DNA of 64,000 nucleotides from Jeotgalibacillus sp. R-1-5s-1 (lineage in GTDB: Bacteria; Bacillota; Bacilli; Bacillales; Jeotgalibacillaceae). Under the pieces are notes generated by a model. The model was not told the DNA's origin. It saw only the letters and a program-made list of their open reading frames with translations, and did not search any database. Shown in pieces: positions 29,679 to 38,266 of the stretch (positions are counted from its first letter, which is position 1; the number at the start of each line of letters is the position of its first letter). Made by a program: the position numbers and the translations under genes. The DNA lies in contig NZ_SORW01000007.1 of NCBI RefSeq assembly GCF_004405105.1, positions 18,811-82,810 on the forward strand, read 5' to 3'.

Positions 29679-30416
29679 ATGAACAATTACAAATTAACGA
29701 TTCAGTATGACGGCGGCCGATACAAGGGCTGGCAGCGGCTCGGAAATAGTGATAATACAATTCAGGGTAAAATTGAAAATGTGTTAACTGAGCTTGCTGG
29801 GGAAAAGATTGAAATCATCGGTTCCGGAAGAACAGATGCCGGGGTACATGCGCTCGCTCAAATCGCGAATTTTAAGATGCGTAAACACGCAACTGAAAAC
29901 GAGGTTATGCAGTACCTGAACAGGTACCTTCCACATGATATCAGTGTGATTGATGTGACCTTGGAGCACGACCGTTTTCATTCCCGGTACAATGCTAAGG
30001 ATAAAACGTATTTATATAAGATCTGGAATAAGCCGTATACACATCCCTTTATGAGAAAGTACAGTATGCATATAGAAGGTAAGCTTGATATCAATAAAAT
30101 GAGAAAAGCATCTCAGCATTTCCTTGGGGAGCATGACTTTACATCGTATTCCAACGCAAAGTCGAAGAAAAAGTCTATGGTGCGTGAAATATATTCAATT
30201 GAGATCCATGAACAAGACGGCTTTATCGAAATCAAAATAAACGGAAACGGCTTCCTTTATAATATGGTTAGAAAAATCGTCGGGACGTTAATTGAGGTTG
30301 GATTAGGAGAAATAGATGCTGCCGCAATACCTGGCATTCTTGAATCAAAAGAAAGAATTCAAACAGGCCGTATGGCTGATGCAGAGGGATTGTATTTGGA
30401 GAAGGTCGGTTTTTAA
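29679..30416 (+). CDS. truA: tRNA pseudouridine synthase A
   Basis: TruA converts uridines 38-40 of the tRNA anticodon stem to pseudouridine. The 245-residue protein carries catalytic Asp53 in GSGRTDAGVHA, plus YRYNAKDKTYLYKI-like and FLYNMVRKIVGTLIEVG motifs. ATG at 29679 (MNNYKLTIQYDGG) with AAGGAGAG is preferred over an upstream ATG at 29646, which overlaps the previous gene. It is not in the usual rplQ-ecf-truA-rplM ribosomal context, so it may be a second truA copy. Confidence 0.93.
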   Translation: MNNYKLTIQYDGGRYKGWQRLGNSDNTIQGKIENVLTELAGEKIEIIGSGRTDAGVHALAQIANFKMRKHATENEVMQYLNRYLPHDISVIDVTLEHDRFHSRYNAKDKTYLYKIWNKPYTHPFMRKYSMHIEGKLDINKMRKASQHFLGEHDFTSYSNAKSKKKSMVREIYSIEIHEQDGFIEIKINGNGFLYNMVRKIVGTLIEVGLGEIDAAAIPGILESKERIQTGRMADAEGLYLEKVGF

Positions 30417-30481
30417 GTCCAGGCTTCTTCAAAATGACCTCAACAGTCTGATGCGTTAGAGATAAATATCATCACATGCTT

Positions 30482-30515
30482 AAGCATTCACTAAAATGTA
30501 GTGGATGCTTTTTTA
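30482..30515 (+). terminator. intrinsic terminator after truA
   Basis: AAGCATTCACTA pairs with TAGTGGATGCTT around AAATG, followed by T residues. Confidence 0.88.
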
Positions 30516-30603
30516 TATATGCTCATGCAATTGAACATACATGATTGGGGAATCACATAAATTTGTGAGTGTGAACTGGTGTATAGAGTAGGAGGTTGAT
30601 CGA

Positions 30604-31050
30604 TTGAAAAAGCTCAATCCAGAACAGTTATACGCTAAATTCGGAAATGGTTTAACCATGATGGGACCAGTCATAGGACGTAAATATACGTTAACGCACT
30701 CCGATATCACTGCAGATCTTTTTCTCACGATTAATCAGCAGTTTGATTATGAGAAGGTTAATGCTATGAGGGATGAAGTGCTTGCGGAATGGAAAATGGC
30801 TAATGGATGTCCATTTCTATACGTATCTGTGTATGTAGACGGAGCGTTTGATCCTGAAGTCACTGCTTTACGGGATGCCATTTTCAGACGTGAGCTGCCA
30901 TTAGCTTTAGAGGCAATCAGATATGGGGACAGAAGGTTCTTTGCAGCTCATTCAGCACTCGACTTTGCGCCAATCTGGATTCATTTTAGTTCAACAAATC
31001 CACTGTACAACAAGTTTGAGTACTGGGGCACTCCGGGTGATTATCAGTGA
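30604..31050 (+). CDS. bacterial Staygreen (SGR) family protein
   Basis: The 148-residue protein matches the Staygreen domain: LNPEQLYAKFGNGLT...VIGRKYTLTHSD start, MRDEVLAEW, and the very conserved FRRELPLALEAIRYGDR and APIWIHF segments. Plant SGR removes Mg from chlorophyll a; bacterial relatives have been reported to have Mg-dechelating activity in vitro, but their natural substrate in non-phototrophs is unknown. TTG start at 30604 with AGGAGGT at 30590-30596. It is monocistronic, between two terminators. No photosynthesis or porphyrin gene is nearby. Confidence 0.88.
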   Translation: MKKLNPEQLYAKFGNGLTMMGPVIGRKYTLTHSDITADLFLTINQQFDYEKVNAMRDEVLAEWKMANGCPFLYVSVYVDGAFDPEVTALRDAIFRRELPLALEAIRYGDRRFFAAHSALDFAPIWIHFSSTNPLYNKFEYWGTPGDYQ

Positions 31051-31882
31051 TAGGTGTTTGTCTGTCTAGGTAAAATAAATTGAAGCAAACAAGAAAAAGG
31101 GCTTCTAGAAGATAGGAATGCACCTTCAATTATCACCCTGGTTGCATCATGCTGAGGAAAGTGGAGTAGTGTGCCAGTAAGGTGGGTTTGTAGCAGATAC
31201 TTAGAGAAGCTGACTTGGTAACATTGTTTTATTTGATAGATTTTTTGAAATAAACCCCTGAATCCTTCTTTATATAAACGATTCAGGGGTTTTGGTTTAT
31301 CTTTTGGAGTTTTGAGGAATAAAATAAAAGTCATTTGCATATTTAAAGTTGTCCTTCTGACAAATTTCTACTTTCGAATTTATCAAATATAAGGTTTTTA
31401 CACGATGGATAATCATAAAAAATAACATTTACATAAATTTAGTTATCCACTATAATTAGTCGCAGAGTTGTATTTTTCATTATTCACCATTTTTCGACAT
31501 TTTGTTTATTACCCATTCATTATCATACCTCTAAGAGTCTTCACCCCTACAAGCAATATACCTTCACCATGACCCGACATTTAAATATTCCATACAAAAA
31601 TTCTTAAAAAAACCTACTCTTCAATCATGTTGTTACTTATTTGGCGCCCTGTTGACACGATTAGATTGCCTGGTGTCTGTAACTCCGCCTGCAATTGAAG
31701 CAGTAGGTTTTGTTGTTCTTAAAAATAGTCTGACGACCCATGATTCAAATTTTTGCGGAACGAAGCACTATTTCCCTGTTACATCTGACAAATATCTGCA
31801 CAAATAGTTTTAAGCAATAGTTTTCATAGATCAGTTTCAGAAGCTTATGGTGCATATTTTACTTAAAGGGAGAGTGTTTTAG
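31051..31882. other. gene-free 832-base region with two structured segments
   Basis: The first part (31051-31293) ends in a strong terminator-like hairpin, AAACCCCTGAATC (31252-31264) with GATTCAGGGGTTT (31280-31292). It is rich in short pairings and may be a non-coding transcript or relic. The middle (31294-31600) is very A/T-rich with no gene. A nested inverted repeat occupies 31610-31710. The final 170 bases form the upstream region of the chemoreceptor gene. No frame with a credible ribosome binding site exists. Confidence 0.55.
31610..31710. repeat. nested inverted repeat, possible structured RNA or mobile-element relic
   Basis: Outer arms AAACCTACTCTTCAAT (31610-31625) and ATTGAAGCAGTAGGTTT (31694-31710) pair over 16 bp with one extra C. 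Inside, GGCG (31643-31646) can pair with CGCC (31686-31689) and GACAC (31654-31658) with GTGTC (31673-31677). Confidence 0.55.
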
Positions 31883-33553
31883 ATGTCGATTGGAAGAAAG
31901 ATTTTGTTTAGTTTTCTCGCTATTTTTCTGTGTATTGCCGGGATTGTAATTTTCAGTGTTGCCGGGTTGTTTAATATTAAAAACGAGAGCAGCAGTATTG
32001 TGAATGATGCGATTCCTTTATCAAATGCAGCAAATAATATATTGACTGCGCTTGTGAATCAGGAAACGGGTATACGTGGATACCTCGTCACCGGGGATGA
32101 AGCATTTTTAGAACCTTATTATGCCGGACAGGAGCAAATTAATAGTAACCTTGAAACAATCAATTCGCTTTCTGCAAACCATCCAATCATGGCGGGTTTA
32201 ATCAATGAAGCTGAGCCGAAAATTGAAGCTATACAAACATTTTTTGAATCAGAAATTGCCCTTGTGCAGGCTGGGGAGATAGAGGAAGCCCGTGCCAATA
32301 TTGGTGATGGGAAAGCCGCTTTTGACTCTTACCGGGAAACGCATCAGTTAATCTATGAAGATACGTTGAAACTGACAAATGATGCATGGGAGAGAACCGA
32401 AAATCAGGTCAGCCAAAGTCTGTTAATTATTGTTGCGATTACAGTATTTGCTCTGCTGATCACGATTGCCATCTATGTTTATTTAACAAGAGCGATTACA
32501 AATCCTGTTAAGAGATTTATTCAAACGCTTCAGGAAACGTCACAGGAGAATTTTACGATGAATTCAAAAGACGAGGTTAAGGTGCTGGAGGCTTCAGTTA
32601 CCAACTTAATTTCGAACGTCAAATCCACGATCGAAACGACAAAGGATTCCATTATTCAGGTTGCTTCATCTGCTGAGCAGTTAACAGCAAGCGCGGAGCA
32701 GACAGCCAGTGCTACAGAACATTTAGCCCAGCTTGCGCAGCATAATTCGGAAGGCGCAGAGGTTCAGCTTAACAAAATAAATGATGTATCAGCTTCTCTG
32801 GAAAAAATGGTGCAGGTTGTTGAAGTCATCAATTCAGACAGCATCAAAATGAGTGATTCTACAAAAATGACGAATGAACAGGCTGATAAAGGAATACAGT
32901 CGATTCAGCAGGTTGTCAATCGCATGAATGATGTGAAAACAGCGTTTAGTGATATGAGCATGTCTATAAATTCATTAAGCAATCGTTCAAACGAAATAGG
33001 GAATATACTTGGACTCATTACAGATATCGCTGATCAAACAAACCTGCTGGCTTTAAATGCAGCAATAGAAGCGGCAAGAGCAGGCGTGCAGGGTCAGGGG
33101 TTTGCAGTTGTGGCAGATGAGGTGCGGAAACTGGCAGAGGAATCAAGAAAATCAGTCGATCAAATCTCTCAAATGATTCATGATATCCAGATGGATACGA
33201 AAAAGACCGTTTCTCTTATCGATGAAGGGAATGTTAAAGTTAATGAAGGTGTAGAAGCAACTGAAGTGGCTGAACAATCCTTTGGTCAGATCAGTCAGTC
33301 GATTAAAGATGTATCGAGCAAAGTAGAAAATGTTACGTTGTCCATACAGGATGTAGAGCAATTAAGCATTCAGGTTTCAATACTTATAGAGAGTATCCAG
33401 GATGTTGCAGTGAGAAATGTAGGTGCAAATCAGGATAGCTCTGCTGCTACTGAGGAACAGCTCGCAACAATGGAGGAAATATCTTCTTCCGCTCAGTCAT
33501 TAACACATTTGTCTGAAGGGTTACAGGAAGCAGTTTCGCAGTTTAAATTATAA
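31883..33553 (+). CDS. methyl-accepting chemotaxis protein with CHASE3-type sensor
   Basis: A 556-residue chemoreceptor. One membrane segment lies at about 8-30, then an extracytoplasmic helical CHASE3-like domain (about 37-175, with [18 protein letters not shown]), a second membrane segment (about 181-203), HAMP (about 204-256) and the signalling coiled coil. The CheA/CheW tip [19 protein letters not shown] and [18 protein letters not shown] are intact. It ends in VSQFKL and lacks a NWETF receptor-methylase pentapeptide. The ligand is unknown. RBS AAAGGGAGAG. A stand-alone gene after a long A/T-rich gap. Confidence 0.93.
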   Translation: MSIGRKILFSFLAIFLCIAGIVIFSVAGLFNIKNESSSIVNDAIPLSNAANNILTALVNQETGIRGYLVTGDEAFLEPYYAGQEQINSNLETINSLSANHPIMAGLINEAEPKIEAIQTFFESEIALVQAGEIEEARANIGDGKAAFDSYRETHQLIYEDTLKLTNDAWERTENQVSQSLLIIVAITVFALLITIAIYVYLTRAITNPVKRFIQTLQETSQENFTMNSKDEVKVLEASVTNLISNVKSTIETTKDSIIQVASSAEQLTASAEQTASATEHLAQLAQHNSEGAEVQLNKINDVSASLEKMVQVVEVINSDSIKMSDSTKMTNEQADKGIQSIQQVVNRMNDVKTAFSDMSMSINSLSNRSNEIGNILGLITDIADQTNLLALNAAIEAARAGVQGQGFAVVADEVRKLAEESRKSVDQISQMIHDIQMDTKKTVSLIDEGNVKVNEGVEATEVAEQSFGQISQSIKDVSSKVENVTLSIQDVEQLSIQVSILIESIQDVAVRNVGANQDSSAATEEQLATMEEISSSAQSLTHLSEGLQEAVSQFKL

Positions 33554-33897
33554 AAGTTTTTTAGAACATTTTAGCCTTAGCAGCTCTAATGGAGAGGGCT
33601 GAATGAGTGAATGCCCTCTGTTTAATTGTAAACTGAAGATATTGTGGGAATAAAATACATCAAGTGATGTCTATTGACACGAAAAAAAAATTAACGTATT
33701 TTATTATTAATCAAATATCCGAGAGATTACATTTGTCTTTGATGATGGAGTGGATTTAAGCAGGTCGTTAACCATGTGTTGGCGGGATGAGGAAATCCGT
33801 AAAGGTTATCAAAGCTGGAATTAGAATATATCGGTTTATTTTCTGACTAAGGGATTAGTCTGGGGATAGGCCGGTTTTTTGTTTGGAGGGAGCAGAA
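33554..33897 (+). promoter_or_regulatory. promoter and ~190-base leader of the inorganic-carbon cluster
   Basis: TTGACA (33674-33679), 17 bases, TATTTT (33697-33702) is a good sigma-A promoter. It is followed by about 190 untranslated bases with a GACTAA/TTAGTC hairpin (33845-33860) and a GGCCGGTTTTTTG tract just before the ribosome binding site. The leader could hold a regulatory structure; no known riboswitch class was recognised. Confidence 0.45.
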
Positions 33898-34281
33898 ATG
33901 GTGATGAAAGTGACAAAGACAAAGGGCTCGATTGAAGCGGAGATCAGCAAGGCGATCACCCAGTGGGAGAAGGATTTTCTCGGGAGAGGTTCAGTGTCAG
34001 TGAAGGCAGATATTTTAAGAAATATGATCATTGTCTGTCTGAATGGCATTTTGACACCTGCAGAATACCGTGTGTGTGAAACATTAGACGGTATGCTCTC
34101 TGTTAAAAGGACACGCACGGGCCTTGTAGAGTCAGGTGTTGATACGCTGAAACAGATCATTCTTGATATCGCTTCAGTTGAAGTGACAAGCTTTTATACC
34201 GACATCAGCTCCGTCACGGGTGAGCGGGTTATGGTGTTTAAGCTCTCAGAAAATCTTGAGAAAAAGCTTAGTGAAAAATAA
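33898..34281 (+). CDS. DUF2294/MpsC-family protein
   Basis: A 127-residue soluble protein of the DUF2294 family (YbcI in B. subtilis, MpsC in staphylococci), which accompanies MpsAB (DabAB-like) dissolved-inorganic-carbon uptake systems. Visible family stretches are ISKAITQWEKDFLGRGSVSVKADILRNMIIV and ESGVDTLKQIILDIASVEVTSFYTDIS, ending with a Glu/Lys-rich tail. ATG at 33898 follows TTGGAGGGAGCAG; the upstream in-frame TTG overlaps that ribosome binding site. Here the next gene is SbtA rather than MpsAB. Confidence 0.82.
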   Translation: MVMKVTKTKGSIEAEISKAITQWEKDFLGRGSVSVKADILRNMIIVCLNGILTPAEYRVCETLDGMLSVKRTRTGLVESGVDTLKQIILDIASVEVTSFYTDISSVTGERVMVFKLSENLEKKLSEK

Positions 34282-34288
34282 TGAGGGA

Positions 34289-34383
34289 GTTCTTTAAAAG
34301 ACAGTTTGTCTGTTAAAGAAAAACCGGCCTTTCCATGTATACAGCATTGTCTGTATGCCTGTTGAGAGTGCCGGTTTTTTTAT
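34289..34383 (+). terminator. two consecutive hairpins between mpsC-like gene and sbtA
   Basis: A first hairpin with TTCTTTAA/TTAAAGAA arms lies at 34290-34319. A second, AAACCGGC (34321-34328) with GCCGGTTTTTTT (34370-34381), has an inner ATACAG/CTGTAT stem. The second is a good intrinsic terminator or attenuator ahead of the sbtA ribosome binding site. Confidence 0.75.
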
Positions 34384-34416
34384 TGGGTTCCTTTTATGTG
34401 TCCAGGAGGTAGGACG

Positions 34417-35421
34417 ATGAATGAGATTGTGATGCAAAATTTGCTGTCACCGGTTGTTTTATTTTTTGTGCTGGGAATCATCGCAGCGCTGGTGAAGTCT
34501 GATCTGGCTTTTCCAAAAGCACTGAGTGATGCATTAAGTATATATCTGCTCATTGCGATTGGATTGAAAGGTGGAATAGAGCTTGCGAACTATTCGATCG
34601 AATCCGTTTTCGCACCGATTTTAGGAGCATTATTTCTGGGAGGAATCATCCCGCTACTGACTCTAGGTGCGATGAGAATGATAGGGATGGACTTGAAAAA
34701 CGCAATAGGTCTGGCAGCTACCTATGGGTCCATCAGTATTGTCACTTACGGGGCTGCTGTTGCTTTTATGGATCAGACAGGCACTTCCTATGAAGGATTT
34801 ATGAATGCACTTGTTGTGCTGATGGAAAGTCCGGCCATTCTTGTTTCTTTACTGCTGCTTAAGGTGCTGGAGAATAAAAAGGAGCTCACCGGATATGCCC
34901 AGCGCGCAGGCTTTGTTGCCTTCCCGACCGGATTGATTGATAAAGAAGTGATCAGAGAGAGTCTGTTTGGTAAAAGTGTACTTTTGCTGATGGGCAGTCT
35001 CTTCATCGGGTTGGTTCTTGGAGAAAGTGCGATCCCGACTGTTAAGCCACTGTTTATTGATTTATATAGCAGTATACTTATTTTGTTTTTATTAAATATG
35101 GGACTCATTGCCGGTAAGAGATTGCCTGAGATTAAGCAGTATGGTTTCAAACTTCTCGCCTTTGGTATGGTTGCGCCGCTTGTGTTTGGCACGATTGGTG
35201 TTGTGGTTGGAAGCCTGGTTGGTTTGTCACTTGGAGGCACTGCTCTGATGGGGGTTTTAGCAGGAAGTGCTTCTTACATTGCTGCTCCTGCTGCATTAAA
35301 AACATCTGTGCCGGAGGCGAACCCATCGATTTATCTCGGGCTGTCTCTTGGTATCACATTTCCGTTTAATTTGATCATTGGAATACCTGTTTATTTTGAA
35401 ATCGCAAAATGGATTCAATAA
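34417..35421 (+). CDS. sbtA: SbtA-family sodium-dependent bicarbonate transporter
   Basis: A 334-residue integral membrane protein with about 10 segments in two inverted halves, matching the SbtA (Sbt_1) family. Conserved stretches are SIYLLIAIGLKGGIELA (about 41-57), AATYGSISIVTYGAA (about 101-115) and the mirrored GVLAGSASYIAAPAAL (about 285-300). In cyanobacteria SbtA imports HCO3- with Na+ under SbtB control; no SbtB/PII-like gene is visible here. ATG at 34417 with CAGGAGGTAGG. Clustered with MpsC- and YbcF-like genes, which supports an inorganic-carbon role. Confidence 0.88.
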   Translation: MNEIVMQNLLSPVVLFFVLGIIAALVKSDLAFPKALSDALSIYLLIAIGLKGGIELANYSIESVFAPILGALFLGGIIPLLTLGAMRMIGMDLKNAIGLAATYGSISIVTYGAAVAFMDQTGTSYEGFMNALVVLMESPAILVSLLLLKVLENKKELTGYAQRAGFVAFPTGLIDKEVIRESLFGKSVLLLMGSLFIGLVLGESAIPTVKPLFIDLYSSILILFLLNMGLIAGKRLPEIKQYGFKLLAFGMVAPLVFGTIGVVVGSLVGLSLGGTALMGVLAGSASYIAAPAALKTSVPEANPSIYLGLSLGITFPFNLIIGIPVYFEIAKWIQ

Positions 35422-35434
35422 GGAGGAAAAACAG

Positions 35435-35920
35435 ATGAGAATGATGGATCGTATTGATACAAAAAAAGCAATGGTGATTACGGATTTCGATCAGGAATTG
35501 GCATCTTCTTTTAAAGAAATTACAAATCGCGATGCAGAGGAGCTGCTTGTCTTTAACAGCTATGGAGCCCTGATTTCACAGCCATATGGATGTTTGATGA
35601 GAAACGTGATTCTAGCCCTTTATTATGAAGGTGTTCAGGACATTTATATTTTGGCAGAGAATGCGCAGCAGCATGACCAGGATGATCTGCTTGAGAAAAT
35701 GAAGGAAGCGGGCATCACGGAACACACATTAAAAACCTTGAATTATCTGGATGCCGTCCAGCATAATGTACTTAATTGGCTTGCTGGACCGTCTGATGTC
35801 CACGAAGCGATGAGAAAAAATAAAGAGTTGATCACAAAGCATCCGCTTATTCCGAAAACAGTGACGGTCCGTACCTTTATAGTCGACCGTGAAACAGGTG
35901 GATATGAGGAGGTTTATTGA
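35435..35920 (+). CDS. beta-carbonic-anhydrase-like protein (YbcF-like), zinc ligands not recognisable
   Basis: A 161-residue protein whose layout resembles a small beta-carbonic anhydrase: KKAMVITDFDQEL, ELLVFNSYGALI, CLMRNVILALYYEGVQDIYILAEN and a C-terminal VRTFIVDRETGGYEEVY like the VxG-x-YDxxTG end of these enzymes. However, the CxDxR motif is replaced (NSYGA region) and no HxxC is visible; the only Cys is in GCLMRN. It may be a degenerate or regulatory relative. RBS AAGGAGG, 14 bases after sbtA, so cotranscribed. B. subtilis YbcF sits beside YbcH/YbcI in the equivalent cluster. Confidence 0.6.
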   Translation: MRMMDRIDTKKAMVITDFDQELASSFKEITNRDAEELLVFNSYGALISQPYGCLMRNVILALYYEGVQDIYILAENAQQHDQDDLLEKMKEAGITEHTLKTLNYLDAVQHNVLNWLAGPSDVHEAMRKNKELITKHPLIPKTVTVRTFIVDRETGGYEEVY

Positions 35921-35941
35921 CAGCTCAAGAAGGAGAATTCG

Positions 35942-36184
35942 ATGAACTTTGAGGATTTTGCGAAGGATTATTGGAAAGAGGATTTGTATTCTTTCGTCAT
36001 AGAAGCGCTGACGTTTTACCGTATGGATTCAACGGTTGAAACGGAAGAGACGAAAAGTCCCTTACCATTTCTATATCTCAGCTCCATTGCGGAAGAAAAT
36101 ATGCTGTCAAGACTGATCAGCATTGCCACGGAATTTCCTGATATTGAAGCGGCTTTTGGTGGAAGAGTGATCAGGGATTATTAA
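35942..36184 (+). CDS. small protein of the inorganic-carbon cluster
   Basis: An 80-residue acidic soluble protein (MNFEDFAKDYWKEDLYSFVIEALTFYRMDS...) with ATG after AAGGAGAATTC. It lies 21 bases after the carbonic-anhydrase-like gene and before a terminator, so it is the last gene of that operon. No family was recognised with certainty. Position suggests it could correspond to B. subtilis YbcH, which sits between YbcF and YbcI. Confidence 0.7.
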   Translation: MNFEDFAKDYWKEDLYSFVIEALTFYRMDSTVETEETKSPLPFLYLSSIAEENMLSRLISIATEFPDIEAAFGGRVIRDY

Positions 36185-36204
36185 GAATGGCAGTTAGTTG
36201 GTAA

Positions 36205-36234
36205 AAAGATCTGATATCATTCAGGTCTTTTTTT
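36205..36234 (+). terminator. terminator of the inorganic-carbon operon
   Basis: AAAGATCTGA pairs with TCAGGTCTTT around TATCAT, followed by T residues. Confidence 0.85.
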
Positions 36235-36432
36235 ATTCAATCAGATAGATCTCACCGCGCATTTCGCTGGCTGTTACTCTGAAAATAAGAGGTGCTGATA
36301 CATAATAATGTATTAATTTGTGAAATTTCTGAAAAAATTATCTTTAATTCGAAAGAAAATAGTAGGATAATAGAATTATTCTTACCGCAGGGTCAGGTCA
36401 TTTCATCATAGCAGCATTGGAGGAGACAGAGA

Positions 36433-37542
36433 GTGGAATATGCTGTTCAGTTTCAGATTAACATTTTTGCGCTTGCGATTTTGTTTGTGCTTTATGCGAT
36501 CATGAGGATGAGATCAAGGGTGGAGAGCTACAGTAAATCGCTGTTGTTGATGATCATGCTGACCGGTGCCATTGCCATTGTGATGGAACCGTTAACCTGG
36601 ATCTTTGACAGTAAGCAATTTCCCGGCGCTTATTTTCTGGAGTATTCAACGAATTTTCTCTTATTTTTATTAGGTCCGATACTCGGTGGATTTATGCTAT
36701 CGTATGTGGATTATCATCTGTTTAAAAATCCCGGACGGATTAAAAAGAGGTGGTATTACCAGGGAGCCAGTGTACTCACCTTTCTCGTATTAATTATGAA
36801 CGTGTTTTATCCGGTTTATTTTCACATCGATCCGGTTCGAAACAGCTTCAGCAGTGGTGATTTTAAGGACTTACACTATGTTGTGCTCGGCAGTTTTTAT
36901 TTATATATGCTGTTTTTTGTTTTGAAAAACAGAAGAAGGACACATCCTTATGTTGTTTTACTTTTTATCGGTTTTTTCCTGCTTCCGATTATTGGGATGG
37001 TGGTTCAGCTATTTGATTCCAAGCTTTATTTTTCATGGACGACTATTGTGCTGAGTGTTCTGGCTTCGTACACGTTTCTGGAATCAACCACAACGGAAGA
37101 GGATTTCTTAACAAAGCTTTACAATCGTCAGAGCTATGAATCCTACTTAAAATACTTAATAGAAGGAAACCGAGGTTTTTCTATCATGCTGATGGATTTG
37201 AATCACTTTAAAGAAATTAATGATCAGTTTGGACATCAGCGTGGTGATGAAGTGTTAGTGGCATTTGGCCAGGTGCTGAAGAAAACGTGTCAAAAGAATG
37301 CTTTTGTGTGCCGGCTTGGTGGTGATGAGTTTGTAATCGTGATCGAGAAGGATCAAGTGCACGCTGAAAAAATTATAAGTGATATCAGGCAGGCACTCAG
37401 CCGGAGTGAGGATCCACTTTTACAGCAGCTAAGCTTCAGTTATGGCTATCATCATTATCAGGACTCAATGACGATGGATGAGCTCTATGCGACAGTTGAT
37501 CAGAAGATGTATCAATATAAACGTGCTATGAAAACGGTCTAA
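36433..37542 (+). CDS. membrane-anchored diguanylate cyclase
   Basis: A 369-residue protein with about seven N-terminal membrane segments (residues 8-215) and a C-terminal GGDEF domain (about 216-369) that makes cyclic di-GMP from two GTP. DFLTKLYNRQSYESYL opens the domain, and the signature GGDEF at 296-300 is intact, so activity is likely. The RxxD inhibitory site five residues upstream is absent (QKNA instead), so classic product inhibition is not expected. The GTG start follows GGAGGAG. No EAL or HD-GYP phosphodiesterase lies nearby. Confidence 0.9.
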   Translation: MEYAVQFQINIFALAILFVLYAIMRMRSRVESYSKSLLLMIMLTGAIAIVMEPLTWIFDSKQFPGAYFLEYSTNFLLFLLGPILGGFMLSYVDYHLFKNPGRIKKRWYYQGASVLTFLVLIMNVFYPVYFHIDPVRNSFSSGDFKDLHYVVLGSFYLYMLFFVLKNRRRTHPYVVLLFIGFFLLPIIGMVVQLFDSKLYFSWTTIVLSVLASYTFLESTTTEEDFLTKLYNRQSYESYLKYLIEGNRGFSIMLMDLNHFKEINDQFGHQRGDEVLVAFGQVLKKTCQKNAFVCRLGGDEFVIVIEKDQVHAEKIISDIRQALSRSEDPLLQQLSFSYGYHHYQDSMTMDELYATVDQKMYQYKRAMKTV

Positions 37543-37546
37543 TAAG

Positions 37547-37592
37547 TTGCCTCATTTCCTCATACAAAGATGAGGAAAGGGGGCAATTTTGA
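37547..37592 (+). terminator. terminator after the membrane diguanylate cyclase
   Basis: TTGCC-CATTTCCTCAT pairs with ATGAGGAAAG-GGGCAA, followed by TTTTGATTT. Confidence 0.8.
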
Positions 37593-37677
37593 TTTCACTC
37601 GGGAAATGCACTGCAATCATGTTATAATTCTTAAAGGGTCAACGAGACCTTTTAAATGAAAGGTAAGGAGTTTTCAC

Positions 37678-38187
37678 ATGACTAATAACGATATTCTCGT
37701 TCGTTTACGATATGCACTGGATTTGAAAAATCAGGAAGTGGTAGAGATTTTTGCGCTTGGCGGCTATGAAGTCACGATGGATGACGCGCTGAAGATCCTG
37801 ACTAAAACGGTTTACGATGACTGGGGTGAGCCGATCGAAACGGATGACCACATGAAGTGTACAAATGCGATGCTGGAGTCATTTTTAAATGGTCTGATTG
37901 TATTTAAACGTGGACCTCAGGAACCAAGACCCGGGCAGTCGGCGCAGCCGGAGCGGTTAATTAAAAATCAGTCGAGCGTCAATAATGCACTTCTAAAAAA
38001 AGTGAAGATTGCGCTTGCTTTAAAAAGTGAGGATATGCTAGAAATTTTCAAGTCAGCGGGTGTGAACGTAACAAAAGGTGAACTAAGTGCCCTGTTGCGT
38101 AAAGAGGGACACAAGAATTATCAGGAATGCGGGGACAAATACGCGCGTAATTTCCTGAAAGGGTTAGCACTTAAATACCGCTCCTGA
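37678..38187 (+). CDS. DUF1456 family protein (YehS-like)
   Basis: A 169-residue cytosolic protein made of two DUF1456 repeats: residues about 3-75 (NNDILVRLRYALDLKNQEVVEIFALGGYEV) and about 103-167 (NNALLKKVKIALALKSEDMLEIFKSAGVNV). The two halves align over LK-LDLK-EEIF--GGV. A variable linker rich in Pro and Gln joins them. E. coli YehS belongs to the same family; its function is unknown. AAGGTAAGGAG ribosome binding site. Single gene followed by a hairpin. Confidence 0.88.
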   Translation: MTNNDILVRLRYALDLKNQEVVEIFALGGYEVTMDDALKILTKTVYDDWGEPIETDDHMKCTNAMLESFLNGLIVFKRGPQEPRPGQSAQPERLIKNQSSVNNALLKKVKIALALKSEDMLEIFKSAGVNVTKGELSALLRKEGHKNYQECGDKYARNFLKGLALKYRS

Positions 38188-38188
38188 C

Positions 38189-38221
38189 AAAGGGCTCAAT
38201 GAGATACTCATTGGGCTTTTT
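38189..38221 (+). terminator. intrinsic terminator after the DUF1456 gene
   Basis: GGCTCAATGAG and CTCATTGGGCT pair around ATA-type loop bases with one wobble, followed by TTTTT. Confidence 0.7.
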
Positions 38222-38266
38222 AAATTGGCTTGAAACTTTTGCCGGATGAATGGCGTAAAAAAGTAA

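Noticed and set aside
31051..31293. T-box or other known riboswitch upstream of the terminator-like hairpin
   Set aside because: An AAGGTGGG segment is faintly T-box-like, but the ACCGCG part and other conserved blocks are missing, and no biosynthetic or aminoacylation gene follows.
31044..31340. A 98-codon minus-strand frame (containing ATRVIIEGAFLSSRSPFSC)
   Set aside because: No ribosome binding site, and it spans the terminator-like hairpin. It has a look of a mobile-element relic but no family could be assigned.
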